DNA of 64,000 nucleotides, taken from positions 1 through 64,000 of IMG/VR virus record IMGVR_UViG_3300027733_000042. The stretch is one strand, 5' to 3'. The position numbers and the translations under genes were made by a program. A model generated the notes under the pieces. The model made no database searches, had not been told where the DNA came from, and saw only the letters and a list, made by a program, of their open reading frames with translations. Below, in pieces: positions 42,401-51,600 of this stretch. Source of the stretch: a virus. Each line of letters starts with the position of its first letter. Position 1 is the first letter of the stretch.

Positions 42401-42549
42401 CGGTGATTGGTGTAGATTTTACGGCCAACCCAGCAACTCATGTTTATAACCCATATACATGTAATATATTTGCGAATTCTACTGGAACTCTGAGATTAAG
42501 TTATTTCGATAATTTGGATGTTCAAATAATAACTGATCCTGATCTATAA
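39481..42549 (+). CDS. Tail fibre/appendage with long IG-F-N beta-helix repeat
   Basis: 1022 aa. A phage-type N-terminal region of about 380 residues includes a Gly-rich linker near 216. From about 395 to 980 short units of the form N-x-I-G-x-x-F-x-x-N recur every 9-12 residues, for example KIGDGFYNN, VIGSDFNQN, DIGNGFSEN and LIGNSFIQN. This is the periodicity of a right-handed beta-helix with Asn ladders. A beta-sandwich-like insert of about 95 residues interrupts it near 620-715. Such helices form rigid receptor-binding or depolymerising fibres. Most related repeats are known from phage appendages; receptor unknown. Confidence 0.8.
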   Translation: MPVYKNLKAVRKLTNSSLTSIIDITNLNFASLSNANLEFLTNIKYDEVLNTFQVYRGTFDFVNITDKLSLTLDGIPTFTIDSLGRAEGQQLLVKVAETKRQRFTDFNDWPEIGVPGEIIYTGIQNQRPQFGEDFIGYLQSRGWVSLTEPNAAAFLTLYELAGSPPVPACPAANTGIIWVGPPGYETATVPTTQTLYYTDENCNIYDLTGGGGGGATLISITYAQLVTAIGAGTLIPGQQYLLTNYQTVYDQPDYDNSGAIKYPIVTKTGTVEPLILTATSTTTISATALSAVWPGDRIQYDWSFSFTELGLQPALGRISERITADDNNRTSYDHRAVLFKRYADTLTGCFTEINEPYPGATYRDDTPTFGVECDNMFLGGIFDGFGFDDPAFIVPNSIFGDYCESVTTGGDFYNNTIGSFDPVGLGAFCYGTVFGHWCHNNKIGDGFYNNRIFNEFSNNVIGSDFNQNDIGNGFSENLIGNSFIQNTILSNFKKNIISDSVFLSNVIDDDFLGNEITKTTFQNNSIEDYFQNNTIGDSYFSSGFFQNNQIGDSCSNNYMSNFTANQIGFSFFGNGSKFAYIDTFDGNRIGDHFEKNFAYNFYNNRIGDYFNNNGSPESKTGRVATFSSAITFPTAGGYTTGTYLDIPTLGAGIGFTVDIVVDGAGTIANFSDIVLNSQGTGYQTGNIVVIDGAELGGVSGVDDIELMIESISFVANYCYEFHDNIIGNYFQTGNQVNNLSSNKIGDYFQTNGDQNTPCSDMKNNVIGDGFKLNFVNTFNSNHIGNDFVGNTGWSKNSVFSNFISNQIGDNCHLNKMPDVFGSNKIGNDFFRNTFQGQEASSNLQYFGINPETEQNDGNVIGDYFAYNAFSSVTGKLHFTGNHIGNYFGGRLDGKNGPGNTISGGQPFADNYIGNDFFSNYIYLDGSGKAGFIGNTIGTKFWYNAIHGDFSYNTLGSFFQTNVSNGFQYNWTQYAVIGVDFTANPATHVYNPYTCNIFANSTGTLRLSYFDNLDVQIITDPDL

Positions 42550-42565
42550 TCAAATAAAAAATAAC

Positions 42566-43099
42566 ATGGCAGCAGCACAAGAGTCAATTTTGGCAAATCT
42601 TGAAAATAACTTAAATGATACTATTTTAAAAGAGATTAATGCTCGAGTAAAACTTGAGGTTAATGCGTATGAGATACTAAATAGACAAATACTTAAGAAT
42701 ATAAAAAGTAAAGCTATTTTAGAAACTCAAAATCAGAATGATCCAGCAGTTGCCAATCAACTGCATCAATTAACTTCGCAATTAGCAGATGACACAAAAA
42801 CTTTTCTTGATGCTACCCAAACAGTAGAGATTAATGGTCAAGCGGCTGGCAGCCTTGCTAGCAAAATTGTGGAAGAGATATTTGCAGCTCAACCGGTGGC
42901 GGCAATTAAAACACCGGCGCTAATTAAATTAGAAGAGACCGCAATTAAAACAAAGGGTAATATTCAAATTACTGCAGCGTATGTTCAAACCATGCTGGAT
43001 AATCAATTCCGCTTGAACAATATTCGAAATAAAAGAACTACTGACTCCGTAAAGAATTTTGTTGCTGAACTTACTGTTAAAACGAAAGCCGTAATTTAA
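42566..43099 (+). CDS. Coiled-coil protein after the fibre gene, 177 aa
   Basis: 177 aa, nearly all helical (LANLENNLNDTILKEINARVKLEVNAYEILN...), no cysteine and no membrane span. It lies 16 nt after the fibre gene, so it may be the fibre's chaperone or a coiled-coil adaptor. The stop overlaps that of the convergent gene by 4 nt. Family not recognised. Confidence 0.6.
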   Translation: MAAAQESILANLENNLNDTILKEINARVKLEVNAYEILNRQILKNIKSKAILETQNQNDPAVANQLHQLTSQLADDTKTFLDATQTVEINGQAAGSLASKIVEEIFAAQPVAAIKTPALIKLEETAIKTKGNIQITAAYVQTMLDNQFRLNNIRNKRTTDSVKNFVAELTVKTKAVI

Positions 43100-43644
43100 T
43101 CGAAATCTAATTCGATATCAAAATCAAAGTATTTAAACTTTGCAGTAAATGTTCTGAAATCAGGAGTACCTGAACTATATGACAGCTTAAATCCGTCTTG
43201 GCCTGTTAAGATTGGGCGTTGAAAAATAATTGACGCTACAAGATAACCCTGATTATCAAGTAAAGAGAGTCGCATCGGCGGAAAGGTCGGAGTCTTATTA
43301 CTAAAATCCAAATAGTCTTTACTGTTTTCAAGAAAGATAAAGTAATTTAAGTACGCATCAGTCAACTTAAAAGTGATTGAAAATGTTCGAGTAAACAAAT
43401 CAGGTATCTGAACAGCATTCTTAAAATCCTGTTTCTTACCAAATAGTCGAGTCTGAACAACTGGATCCATTTCCCATCCTGGAAAATCTACACTTTGGAT
43501 AGTGGATGACATAAAGTCATTAATACTATCATATGGTAGTATTAAACTCTGATAATACTTTTTATATTTCTCCTTTACTCGATCATTAAAATAATCTGGC
43601 GGAAAGGAGAAGATAAATCCATTTTGTCTTGCGTTCAATAACAT
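43096..43644 (-). CDS. Tail-tube-fold protein (gp19/gp54-like)
   Basis: 182 aa. The order FSFPPDYF, SIQSVDFPGWEMDPVVQ, FSITFKLTDAYLNYFIFLE, then SYSSGTPDFRTFTAKFKYFDFDIELDF matches T4 tube-type proteins: two beta-sheets with a final edge strand pair after the GTPDFRTFTAKFKY segment. It could be the tail tube itself or the tube initiator. Sequence cannot separate these. No sheath gene is seen in this window. Confidence 0.65.
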   Translation of the reverse strand: MLLNARQNGFIFSFPPDYFNDRVKEKYKKYYQSLILPYDSINDFMSSTIQSVDFPGWEMDPVVQTRLFGKKQDFKNAVQIPDLFTRTFSITFKLTDAYLNYFIFLENSKDYLDFSNKTPTFPPMRLSLLDNQGYLVASIIFQRPILTGQDGFKLSYSSGTPDFRTFTAKFKYFDFDIELDFD

Positions 43645-43677
43645 TATTTGCCTACGTTTTTTACATTTGCCCAGCTC

Positions 43678-43782
43678 TTACTTGGCAATCGATAATTCAT
43701 GAGTAGCATGATATTTCAATTCATTTGAAATTTCTAAACTCTCTCCTATAAATTGGATAAAACTTTTTAATCTTGTTTCCAT
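43678..43782 (-). CDS. 34-aa peptide with capsid-targeting motif
   Basis: ATG-started 34-aa frame in a gap between structural genes. The first 18 residues TRLKSFIQFIGESLEIS match the T4 capsid-targeting pattern (F-x-x-F-I-x-E), and a late box AATAAATAAT lies 5 nt upstream. It is essentially a targeting peptide with a short tail. It may be a small internal protein or a decoy substrate for the prohead protease. Confidence 0.5.
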   Translation of the reverse strand: METRLKSFIQFIGESLEISNELKYHATHELSIAK

Positions 43783-43787
43783 ATTAT

Positions 43788-43797
43788 ATTATTTATT
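43788..43797 (-). promoter_or_regulatory. Late-type promoter box AATAAATAAT
   Basis: The recurrent box, overlapping the stop of the 261-aa gene and 5 nt before the ATG at 43782. Confidence 0.55.
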
Positions 43798-44578
43798 CAG
43801 ACGGTGGAAAATCAGGATCAATAAACACGCTATCTAGTGGCGAATTTGATCCGCTTTGAGATTCGCGTAAATTGATCTGCTTAATAGTATTTCCTTTGTA
43901 GAATGTCGAATGGTCGTCAAAACTAGGGAAATATGTTTCGACATCTAAGTTTAATGTGATTGAGACAGTATTCGTATCAGTATATGAAAATGCATAATTC
44001 TTTTGAAAGTCAGCATTATCTGGAAAGACAATTTGTGCTGGAACTCGAAGACCTCTAAATTGAAAATATCTCACTTGATTCTTATAATAGAAATCAAAGA
44101 TTTTTTCGATTATCTTAAATGTCTTATTAATATTGTCGCTTTCAATTTTTACTGCATATTTTAGTGCAATTGGCATTGTAAATAATCTAGATGAAAAAGC
44201 TTTCATCTGTTTCTCGTCATTCGCATCACGAGTCTCCTGAGTAAACGTTCCACGAACATACTTATTTGTAATATCTGTTGATTTGATTGCAAAAGAGCTT
44301 AGCGTTACAATTCCGCGAGGCATCTGTTCATAATTTCCTTCTACATGTTTTGGGTATTTACAATCGGTTGGTAATTCTACAAAGAAATCTTTCATGAATC
44401 CTTCGTCTCCACCGAAATTATAAAAGAATGGAATTTCATGCTTAGTAACTACATCATCTCTCTTAAGATCAATAATAACATTTCGATTTAATAAGTCAAG
44501 CAGAGTAAGCGTTGCGTTTCTCATGAAAACGTCTTGTGTATTCTCATTTCTTATATTTTCATGTGTTGAACTCTTCAT
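43793..44578 (-). CDS. Unknown structural protein, 261 aa
   Basis: 261 aa, beta-rich, with strand-like NVIIDLKRDDVVTKHEIPFFYNFGGDEGFMKDFFVELP near 33-70 and a Thr/Ser-rich end. Position between the tube-like and 714-aa genes suggests a tail component. It lies 5 nt after the 714-aa gene. No family recognised. Confidence 0.62.
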   Translation of the reverse strand: MKSSTHENIRNENTQDVFMRNATLTLLDLLNRNVIIDLKRDDVVTKHEIPFFYNFGGDEGFMKDFFVELPTDCKYPKHVEGNYEQMPRGIVTLSSFAIKSTDITNKYVRGTFTQETRDANDEKQMKAFSSRLFTMPIALKYAVKIESDNINKTFKIIEKIFDFYYKNQVRYFQFRGLRVPAQIVFPDNADFQKNYAFSYTDTNTVSITLNLDVETYFPSFDDHSTFYKGNTIKQINLRESQSGSNSPLDSVFIDPDFPPSE

Positions 44579-44583
44579 TTAGA

Positions 44584-46728
44584 TTATCTGTTTTTTGCAA
44601 TATATGGAATATTTAATTGTGGTCTACAATTATCAATTAGCAGTAACATTGATTCATCCTTAATAAATTGTTGACTTAGGATAAAATCATGCTGTTCTTC
44701 CTTGACCATCGTATTAAATAGTCTTAAATTTGTTATCAATAGAGTTGATGTCGGTAGAGTATAATACTGAGTTAGATTGAATGTGGTCTGAGTCAGAGAT
44801 GACGCACTTGAAAAGATCTTTTTAAAATCATTGTGATTTATTACATCTGATTGATCTTCTTCAATCGAATATACATAGACTCCGCACTGTTTAAATTCAT
44901 TAGATGCAGAGACAATTAGTCCGTGCCATGCATCACTCTTGAAATTAGCAATATTATATGCTTTGACTTGTGAATTAATAGTGACCGTGATATTTAGGTC
45001 TCCTTCAGGCTGCGTACTGATATATCGGGTAAAATGTGCAGTTGCCTTGAACCCAGTGCCAGTTTCATTATCGTATCCATCTAGGAAACTAATTGAACTT
45101 GCGGCTGCTGGAACATTAAATAAACACGTAAATGAAATATTTTTCGAATCAGTTAAGTTAAATTTCGGTTGAGCTGAATAGACTACTGCAGTCTGACGAA
45201 CTTTAAATTTAGCGTAATCTTTTCCACCAACTGTATCGATTAAGATATCCCGCTGATCTTTAAATGTTAAATTACGATATGCTTCAACTCGGATATATCG
45301 ACCAGAGTCAGATTGTCCAATATGATTTGGAATTGTATCAAATGGTCCGCGAACTCGACAAAATAGAGTAGAAGTACTTTTGACATTTTTATCGTTTGTC
45401 ATCAGAGCACTGTTTTTCCAAGCAGTATACATTTCGCTGCCCTGATATGCAAGTACTACATCATTTGATTGTATAACATTTGTTTCTAAACTTGGCAGAG
45501 TTGCAAGATTCATGCTTTCTGCAGTTAGAATTGGGTCATTTGTTAATTCATAATTTAAGTCAGATAATGGAATAGTACTTAAGTCATAGTAGTTATCGAT
45601 TAGACTTGCAAAATTAAATGTGTATTTTAGTGGACGAATTGAAACTTCCGGATGGATCGCTCGACGCGAAGAGTCAAACGTGGTTGAAATAGTTGAGTAT
45701 TGCTCTGGCATCGTTCCGTCCTTTATGTCATCCTTTACTGCTTCACTAAATAGTTGATCTGCACTAAGTATTACATTGTCCAAGAAGTGACGTGCGTCAT
45801 CCTTGAGCAGCATGTCGATGTTTGGACTGAATTTTTTAAGCTGTATTTTCCAAAAGGTCGGAGACATCATAAATCCACGGTGCAGATATGAGCCTTGAAT
45901 TTCAAACATACGATTTAGTAATGGAAAATATAAGAAGTCCCTCTTTCGAGGTTCTGAGTTTGTTCCAAAAATTGATTGAAAATATCGATGGTCTAGATGT
46001 ATCTCAAATGGCATTTGAAAATCTATTCCAAATTCAGCATATTTCGGCATGTTACTTGGGAATGCATTCTTTGGAACCATTACTTTAACACACTTACGAT
46101 CGACATTTTTATATAGTGTCCACTCTTTAAATACATAATCGCCGCTGTCTGCTTCAGGTAGGGTTCTAAAATAGACGACCTGGTGGCCATATAGTTGATT
46201 TGTAAAATAAGACATCTCCTGATACATACTAACTGCACTACCGACTTCATATGGTCTGAAGCTTGGATCGCGGTTAGTAATAATTGAGATACTTTTCTCA
46301 TCAGAACAAGAAGAAACTGGAGTAAACGTGGTTGGAATATTTACGCCGACTTCAAATCGAAGTTTAATCTCATTGACCTGAATAACTGATGATAATTCAT
46401 TTGCTGTTCCATCATCGTACTCATATTTAACTTCAAAATAGAAATCATCTGCTTTATCTAGGAAGATAGACGCAGCATCTCCCAAGTTGCCTGGAGAAAC
46501 TTCATACCATAGAGACCAGTCCAGCCTGTTTCTAGAGTATCTAATATATCGCTTAAGATTGGTTAGGTCAAGTGCAGTAGGTGAAGTAGTAAGTACATCT
46601 TCTACGAAATCTGTAAAGTTGACAATTCCACATACCGGATCAAGGGTAGAGAAAATTCTAAAGTTTTTACTAAACGTTAACGAATTTTTCTGTGGGTCTA
46701 TTAAAATTTTTACGGTAGTCTTTATCAT
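44584..46728 (-). CDS. Large structural protein with concanavalin-like segment, 714 aa
   Basis: 714 aa. The N-terminal 140 residues read as Ig-like strands (YIRYSRNRLDWSLWYEV). Residues about 500-650 have a LamG/concanavalin-like pattern (ISFTCLFNVPAAASSISFLDG, DAWHGLIVSASNEFKQCGVYVYS). The C-terminus is helical. No membrane span. It is probably a baseplate or tail-spike base protein. A late box lies at 46760-46751. Confidence 0.62.
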   Translation of the reverse strand: MIKTTVKILIDPQKNSLTFSKNFRIFSTLDPVCGIVNFTDFVEDVLTTSPTALDLTNLKRYIRYSRNRLDWSLWYEVSPGNLGDAASIFLDKADDFYFEVKYEYDDGTANELSSVIQVNEIKLRFEVGVNIPTTFTPVSSCSDEKSISIITNRDPSFRPYEVGSAVSMYQEMSYFTNQLYGHQVVYFRTLPEADSGDYVFKEWTLYKNVDRKCVKVMVPKNAFPSNMPKYAEFGIDFQMPFEIHLDHRYFQSIFGTNSEPRKRDFLYFPLLNRMFEIQGSYLHRGFMMSPTFWKIQLKKFSPNIDMLLKDDARHFLDNVILSADQLFSEAVKDDIKDGTMPEQYSTISTTFDSSRRAIHPEVSIRPLKYTFNFASLIDNYYDLSTIPLSDLNYELTNDPILTAESMNLATLPSLETNVIQSNDVVLAYQGSEMYTAWKNSALMTNDKNVKSTSTLFCRVRGPFDTIPNHIGQSDSGRYIRVEAYRNLTFKDQRDILIDTVGGKDYAKFKVRQTAVVYSAQPKFNLTDSKNISFTCLFNVPAAASSISFLDGYDNETGTGFKATAHFTRYISTQPEGDLNITVTINSQVKAYNIANFKSDAWHGLIVSASNEFKQCGVYVYSIEEDQSDVINHNDFKKIFSSASSLTQTTFNLTQYYTLPTSTLLITNLRLFNTMVKEEQHDFILSQQFIKDESMLLLIDNCRPQLNIPYIAKNR

Positions 46729-46750
46729 TACTTGCCTACTGATGCTTTAT

Positions 46751-46760
46751 GTTATTTATT
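46751..46760 (-). promoter_or_regulatory. Late-type promoter box AATAAATAAC
   Basis: A variant of the recurrent box 22 nt upstream of the 714-aa gene. With the plus-strand box at 46804 it makes a divergent late promoter region. Confidence 0.55.
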
Positions 46761-46803
46761 TATTTGTTAAGAATAAACTAAACTGATATTCGCCGCGTAG
46801 TAA

Positions 46804-46813
46804 AATAAATAAT
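46804..46813 (+). promoter_or_regulatory. Late-type promoter box AATAAATAAT
   Basis: The recurrent box followed by AAAAAG, 16 nt upstream of the TTG start at 46830. It would drive the 273-aa and metallopeptidase genes. Confidence 0.65.
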
Positions 46814-46829
46814 AAAAAGAAGATTAACT

Positions 46830-47651
46830 TTGAAAAAGGATTTTATATTAGACCCGCTCTGGATTACCCAAGGCACCTATTTAGACTCGGAATACTTTAA
46901 CTATGTTCTCTTGGGTGCCAGTGTGAAGTATAAAGAGGAGATCGCAGCTGATAATATTGACCGATTTTATGAGGTCATGTTTCATATACTTAATTTGAAC
47001 AATTTAGCCGTGACCGGTAACATATTTACTGCAAAATACAAAGAAATTTGGAAAGAAGCTAGAATTAAACAGATTCAGGATGAATTGAAGAAAGTATATG
47101 ACTTGCCTGAAGAAACTGCAAAGATTTTTAAGAATGCAAATTACGTGTTCTTGAATATTGCTATTGAGTACATGAAGATTCATCTTGATATCTTGGACAA
47201 GATTAAATTATTTCATATGAATAGAGATATTCATTGTGAAAAAGAAATATTTATTGTAACAAATAAACTTGGAACAAATATTTATCGAATTTGGAAGCTG
47301 TCAGATGACCCAAAAAGAAACTTTGGCTACTCTTTCTCAAAGGTAAAAACGATCACTATTCCAGACCTGGCAAGTAATTCATTTGGAACAGCCGCTGATG
47401 CAATAAATGATCCAAAGCTAATTGGATTAACTAGTAGTAAAAATGTATGTTTTGCCGTTATTCAAGAGAAAGAAGATGAATCCATGGTTGCAAAAACTGT
47501 GAAGGACACCCTGCTTCTAAATAAAGGCATTGCTAAGAATCGCGGGTTTGAACCGCTCCTAATTGCCGAGTTATATCGTTATATTTGGATAGAAAAAATG
47601 TTACCATTTACGCTAAGTCAATGGAGATCAGAAAATGTTAAAGAACTTTAA
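46830..47651 (+). CDS. Unknown protein, 273 aa
   Basis: 273 aa, TTG start (TTGAAAAAGGAT), soluble and mostly helical (EETAKIFKNANYVFLNIAIEYMKIH). No catalytic motif. It overlaps the metallopeptidase start by 17 nt, so the two are translationally coupled; it may be an assembly or packaging partner of that protein. Confidence 0.65.
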   Translation: MKKDFILDPLWITQGTYLDSEYFNYVLLGASVKYKEEIAADNIDRFYEVMFHILNLNNLAVTGNIFTAKYKEIWKEARIKQIQDELKKVYDLPEETAKIFKNANYVFLNIAIEYMKIHLDILDKIKLFHMNRDIHCEKEIFIVTNKLGTNIYRIWKLSDDPKRNFGYSFSKVKTITIPDLASNSFGTAADAINDPKLIGLTSSKNVCFAVIQEKEDESMVAKTVKDTLLLNKGIAKNRGFEPLLIAELYRYIWIEKMLPFTLSQWRSENVKEL

Positions 47652-48606
47652 TCAATTTATTACTGAAGCTCGAGGATTCTCGACAACCGTTGAGGAATAT
47701 GCACAAGTGTGTAAGACTCTAATCAACGCAACGCTCGACAAATATATCGCTGCGAATAGGACTGAGTTTACTAATTTTAGTAAGTCGATTATACTTAAAG
47801 ATGCCTATCTAGAAGTATCTCAGGAGGCCGCTACTAAATTTCCATTAGACCAAATTAAGATACTGTTTGAGATTTCGGCAGTTGACGAGGAGGAATTTAT
47901 TCCCTATGCTGCGCACTATCAACGCAATTACAATAAAGTAAAATTAATTGAAGGTAAGGGTGTCAAAGTAAAAATTGATATGTTGTGTAAATTTGTTGTG
48001 CCGAAGACCGGTGGTCAAATTGATCGAGCAGTAATCAATAAGTATTTGGACGATATTTTAAATCATGAATTGACTCATGCATACAATGATTACAAAGATC
48101 CAAATTTCTTTAAAGACTATCGTCTTGGTATGACGACTCAGTATGCTGCAGAAACATATCCATACTTGATGAAGTCTCGAGTGCTTAAGCTATTTTTTGA
48201 TTTGCTCTATGTCTTAACACCGACTGAGATAAAGGCAATTGCTGGTGAGCGTAGCGAATTTAAAAGTCAAGAAGAATTACGTGAATATAGTGGATATCGG
48301 TGGTCACAACTCGCAAGAGATTTTGACCCAGATGAATATTATGAAATTATCCTTTCCCAAATCGAAGATCGCCGATTCGTTCAATATATTGATACGAAAT
48401 TTGGTGAATTCTTTGTAAATGTATATGTTGACTCTGTACACCAAGACAGTGCAACAGTTGACCCTAAAATTCTTAGACTTAAGAAATCTGCAGGTTTAAT
48501 GGATGTGTTACGCTTCTTTGAACAAAGAATACATAAGGGCGGCCAAGAACTTTTTAGGAAATTGGCCGCGAAAGTTACTGATCAAGGATCCGGTAAACTT
48601 ATCTAG
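47635..48606 (+). CDS. Zinc metallopeptidase with capsid-targeting N-terminus
   Basis: 323 aa. The N-terminus LKNFNQFITEARG is the best match here to the T4 capsid-targeting sequence (MKTYQEFIAEA). A zincin motif HELTH lies at 144-148, in the helix LDDILNHELTHAYNDY; a more distant third ligand is not certain. After it come helices and a C-terminal region with FFEQRIHKGGQELFRK. If packaged, it would be injected into the host and could cut a host protein early in infection. The HExxH identification is firm; substrate unknown. Confidence 0.75.
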   Translation: MLKNFNQFITEARGFSTTVEEYAQVCKTLINATLDKYIAANRTEFTNFSKSIILKDAYLEVSQEAATKFPLDQIKILFEISAVDEEEFIPYAAHYQRNYNKVKLIEGKGVKVKIDMLCKFVVPKTGGQIDRAVINKYLDDILNHELTHAYNDYKDPNFFKDYRLGMTTQYAAETYPYLMKSRVLKLFFDLLYVLTPTEIKAIAGERSEFKSQEELREYSGYRWSQLARDFDPDEYYEIILSQIEDRRFVQYIDTKFGEFFVNVYVDSVHQDSATVDPKILRLKKSAGLMDVLRFFEQRIHKGGQELFRKLAAKVTDQGSGKLI

Positions 48607-48612
48607 TCTAGG

Positions 48613-51600
48613 TTAAGCTCCAGCATATATTATATAATTCATAACTATGAATTCTGGTGAGGGGTCTGTTCCAATACCGGTTGATGATAGTATATCACCA
48701 ACAGTATCAAACGGATAAGTCGCTGAGTCATATCCTACAGGAATACGGTGTTTTAAATTAGGTACCCTAAAGTTAGTTCCAGAAGTGGATCCATAAACTG
48801 TGCCAAGTGCAGCAAATAATGTAACATACGTATATCTACTATGCAGTGTCCCATCGCAGAATAACCAGCCGTTCGGTGCAGTGGTTCCAGCAAATGGAAC
48901 AGTTACTCCAATTGGCACTGCACCTAGTCCAGCAATAACTCCATTGACTAATAAGTTATCTCCAATTTCGACTGGTCCGCCGACATTTAATCCACCACCA
49001 ATATTTGCATTTTGAGTTACGTCAAGTTGATCTGCACGCAGTGATTCGATATGTGCACCGCCGGTATAAATACCATCAAAATCAATAGCGATAAGTGATT
49101 CAACATTTGTAGTATCATCACTACTACTATGTATACCAACATAAATATGTTTTCCGACAACCAAGAATCGTGACGCTAAGAAGTTTAAATCTTTACAATA
49201 TACTTGTGTTGGAGGGCTAGTTACTGACCATGTAGAATTAGTAGTGTCCACTCCTCCAGAAACATCAACTTTAAATGCATAGGATGTTGATTTATCTGAA
49301 TTAACTGCTAGAACATATAGGCTATTCCCTAACTGTTTCATATCATATATCTCACAGGTACCGCTAGGAATAGTTAGAGTCAGCTCGGTAATTTTGTCAT
49401 ATATGTGTCTGCACGGATCTGCATCATCACTAAGATCTCCAGCAGCTGATGGCAACATTAAATCAAATATTGTTATTTTATTACCGTATCCGGCGTAAAT
49501 ATATTTTTTATTTGCAACAATTGCACCACGTTTATTTACAGATGGAAAACTATCAATCGGTATTGCAGTCTCGTACGCTACGTGCAAACTGCCAAGTCCA
49601 TCCCAGGAAATGTTACCAGTCTTATTGTTTAAATTAAATACGTCAATTCTTACTTGATAATCGGTGCTTATTTCGTGATTTCCGCCACTATGTTGCCAAG
49701 TAAGAGTTATAACCTTATCATCAACGATATCCATATCAAGTATGGCATTCTCACGATATCTGAACGGTGCGGACACAGTTGATTCAAACATGGCTGGGAC
49801 AGCTGAATTTACCACGACTGGAGTGGTAGGATCGGTAATATTAATTGTCGTGACTCCGCCAAGGGATTCGGTGTTAAATACTCCAAGTAATGTGTATAGA
49901 CCGTTTGTTGCAACAACTGCATGATTGCCAGCAATCAATACACGATATGCACTATTTAATTCCGGAGAATCACCGCCAGGCGCCCCATATCCAAGTCGAG
50001 AGATTCGGCGTGGTGCAGTGTTCCTAACACTATCAAGTTCACATATTTGGAAATATGTTCGGTAGAATAGATGTGCTGGACTGGCCGTATGGTTTGGAGT
50101 ACGGTCGTTATGTTGATTATTCACAACATACATGTATTTTCCAGCAATTGCAATATCTGCTGCTCCTGGACCAACTAGTGAATCAGAACTATTATACGAA
50201 TCAGTAGAAACAAAACACCCTGGCAGATGTGCTATTACATTTGTCGTTGTTCCATCAAATTTTGCAGACCATTCTGAGATCGGATTATTTGGGTTCTCTA
50301 TTGTAAATCTATCAAAATACCCATATTTTTCTACTAATGTCGTCGGGTTCGGATCGCCAGAAACAGTATAAATAGTATTTCCATCTCGAGCAATTCCCAT
50401 ATGACCTAAGAACGAACTTGGTGAAACATTCGCAGATACTTCAACGTCTACTGCTCTAGGCTCAGTCGTTGCCACTTGGATAATATTTCCACCATTCTGT
50501 AAAACGTCGTCATTTAAGTATATTCCATTAAGATCAGAAGCAGCGGTCATCATAAAATAATCTTTCGCTGGATGATTTGTGATATATCCAGTCTCAGCCG
50601 GAAGATTTGCAATCAGATAGTCTTTTGCGATTCCAATATTTGCTCCATTGATTCCACCATCAGATAGGTAAAATAAGATACCGTCTGCTAAATTTCCAGT
50701 GTTTCCAGTAATTTCATTAAGCCCGTATTTTGAACCAATATATACATGGGCTGATTCGTTTACTGAATCAATAATATTTGCCTTTGGTGTAATAAATTCA
50801 AAAACTCCATTAAAATTACGAGTAAATAGAACTCCAGTCTCAGGTATATCCATTGAAAACTGTGCAACATTGTAGTGATCAGAATATACTCCGCCTGGCG
50901 GAATTACTCTAAGATATCGCATCTTATAGTTTTCGTAAACATTTGTGAGTATCGGATTTGGATCAGGCAGAGTATCATCTTGGTATAACTCACCTAATTC
51001 TACATGATATCTACCAATCGAACCAAATCGGTGGTCAACATAGATTGATAATAGTGAATTATAGAGAGTCTCAGTACCAATTTGTGGCATGACCGGCGTT
51101 TCCGCAGGACCATATATAAATCCTGGAGGAATTAGGGCAGCCATCGTATCCTCATCAAAATTATTTAAGAAGAGTATATCGTTATTTGCATTGTTTCCGC
51201 CAACTCCACCAAGTGTAACGTCAGTTATATTGTCTGAACGACGATTGAATAGGATAAATCGATCATCATTTGGAGAACCAATACCTAATCCTCTAGTGAA
51301 TGGTGAAGGTGAACCGGCTAGGTAATTATTAATAATTGCAGTTAGATCAAATAAGAAATTCCATGAAGTTCCATCCCATTGCCATACTGCAAAATTTGAT
51401 GAGTCTAAATAAAAATCACCAGGTAATAAATCATCGGGAATAGCTGGATCATCGACAATCGTAGGATCACCCGGCCCAACAAACCAGATATTTCCTCTAG
51501 TTCCATCTGGACCTTGAATACCGCCAGGACCAGCTGATCCTTGATTACCAAGGAATCCTCTTAACCCCTGCTCTCCAATGCCTAACTCTAATAATTTATT

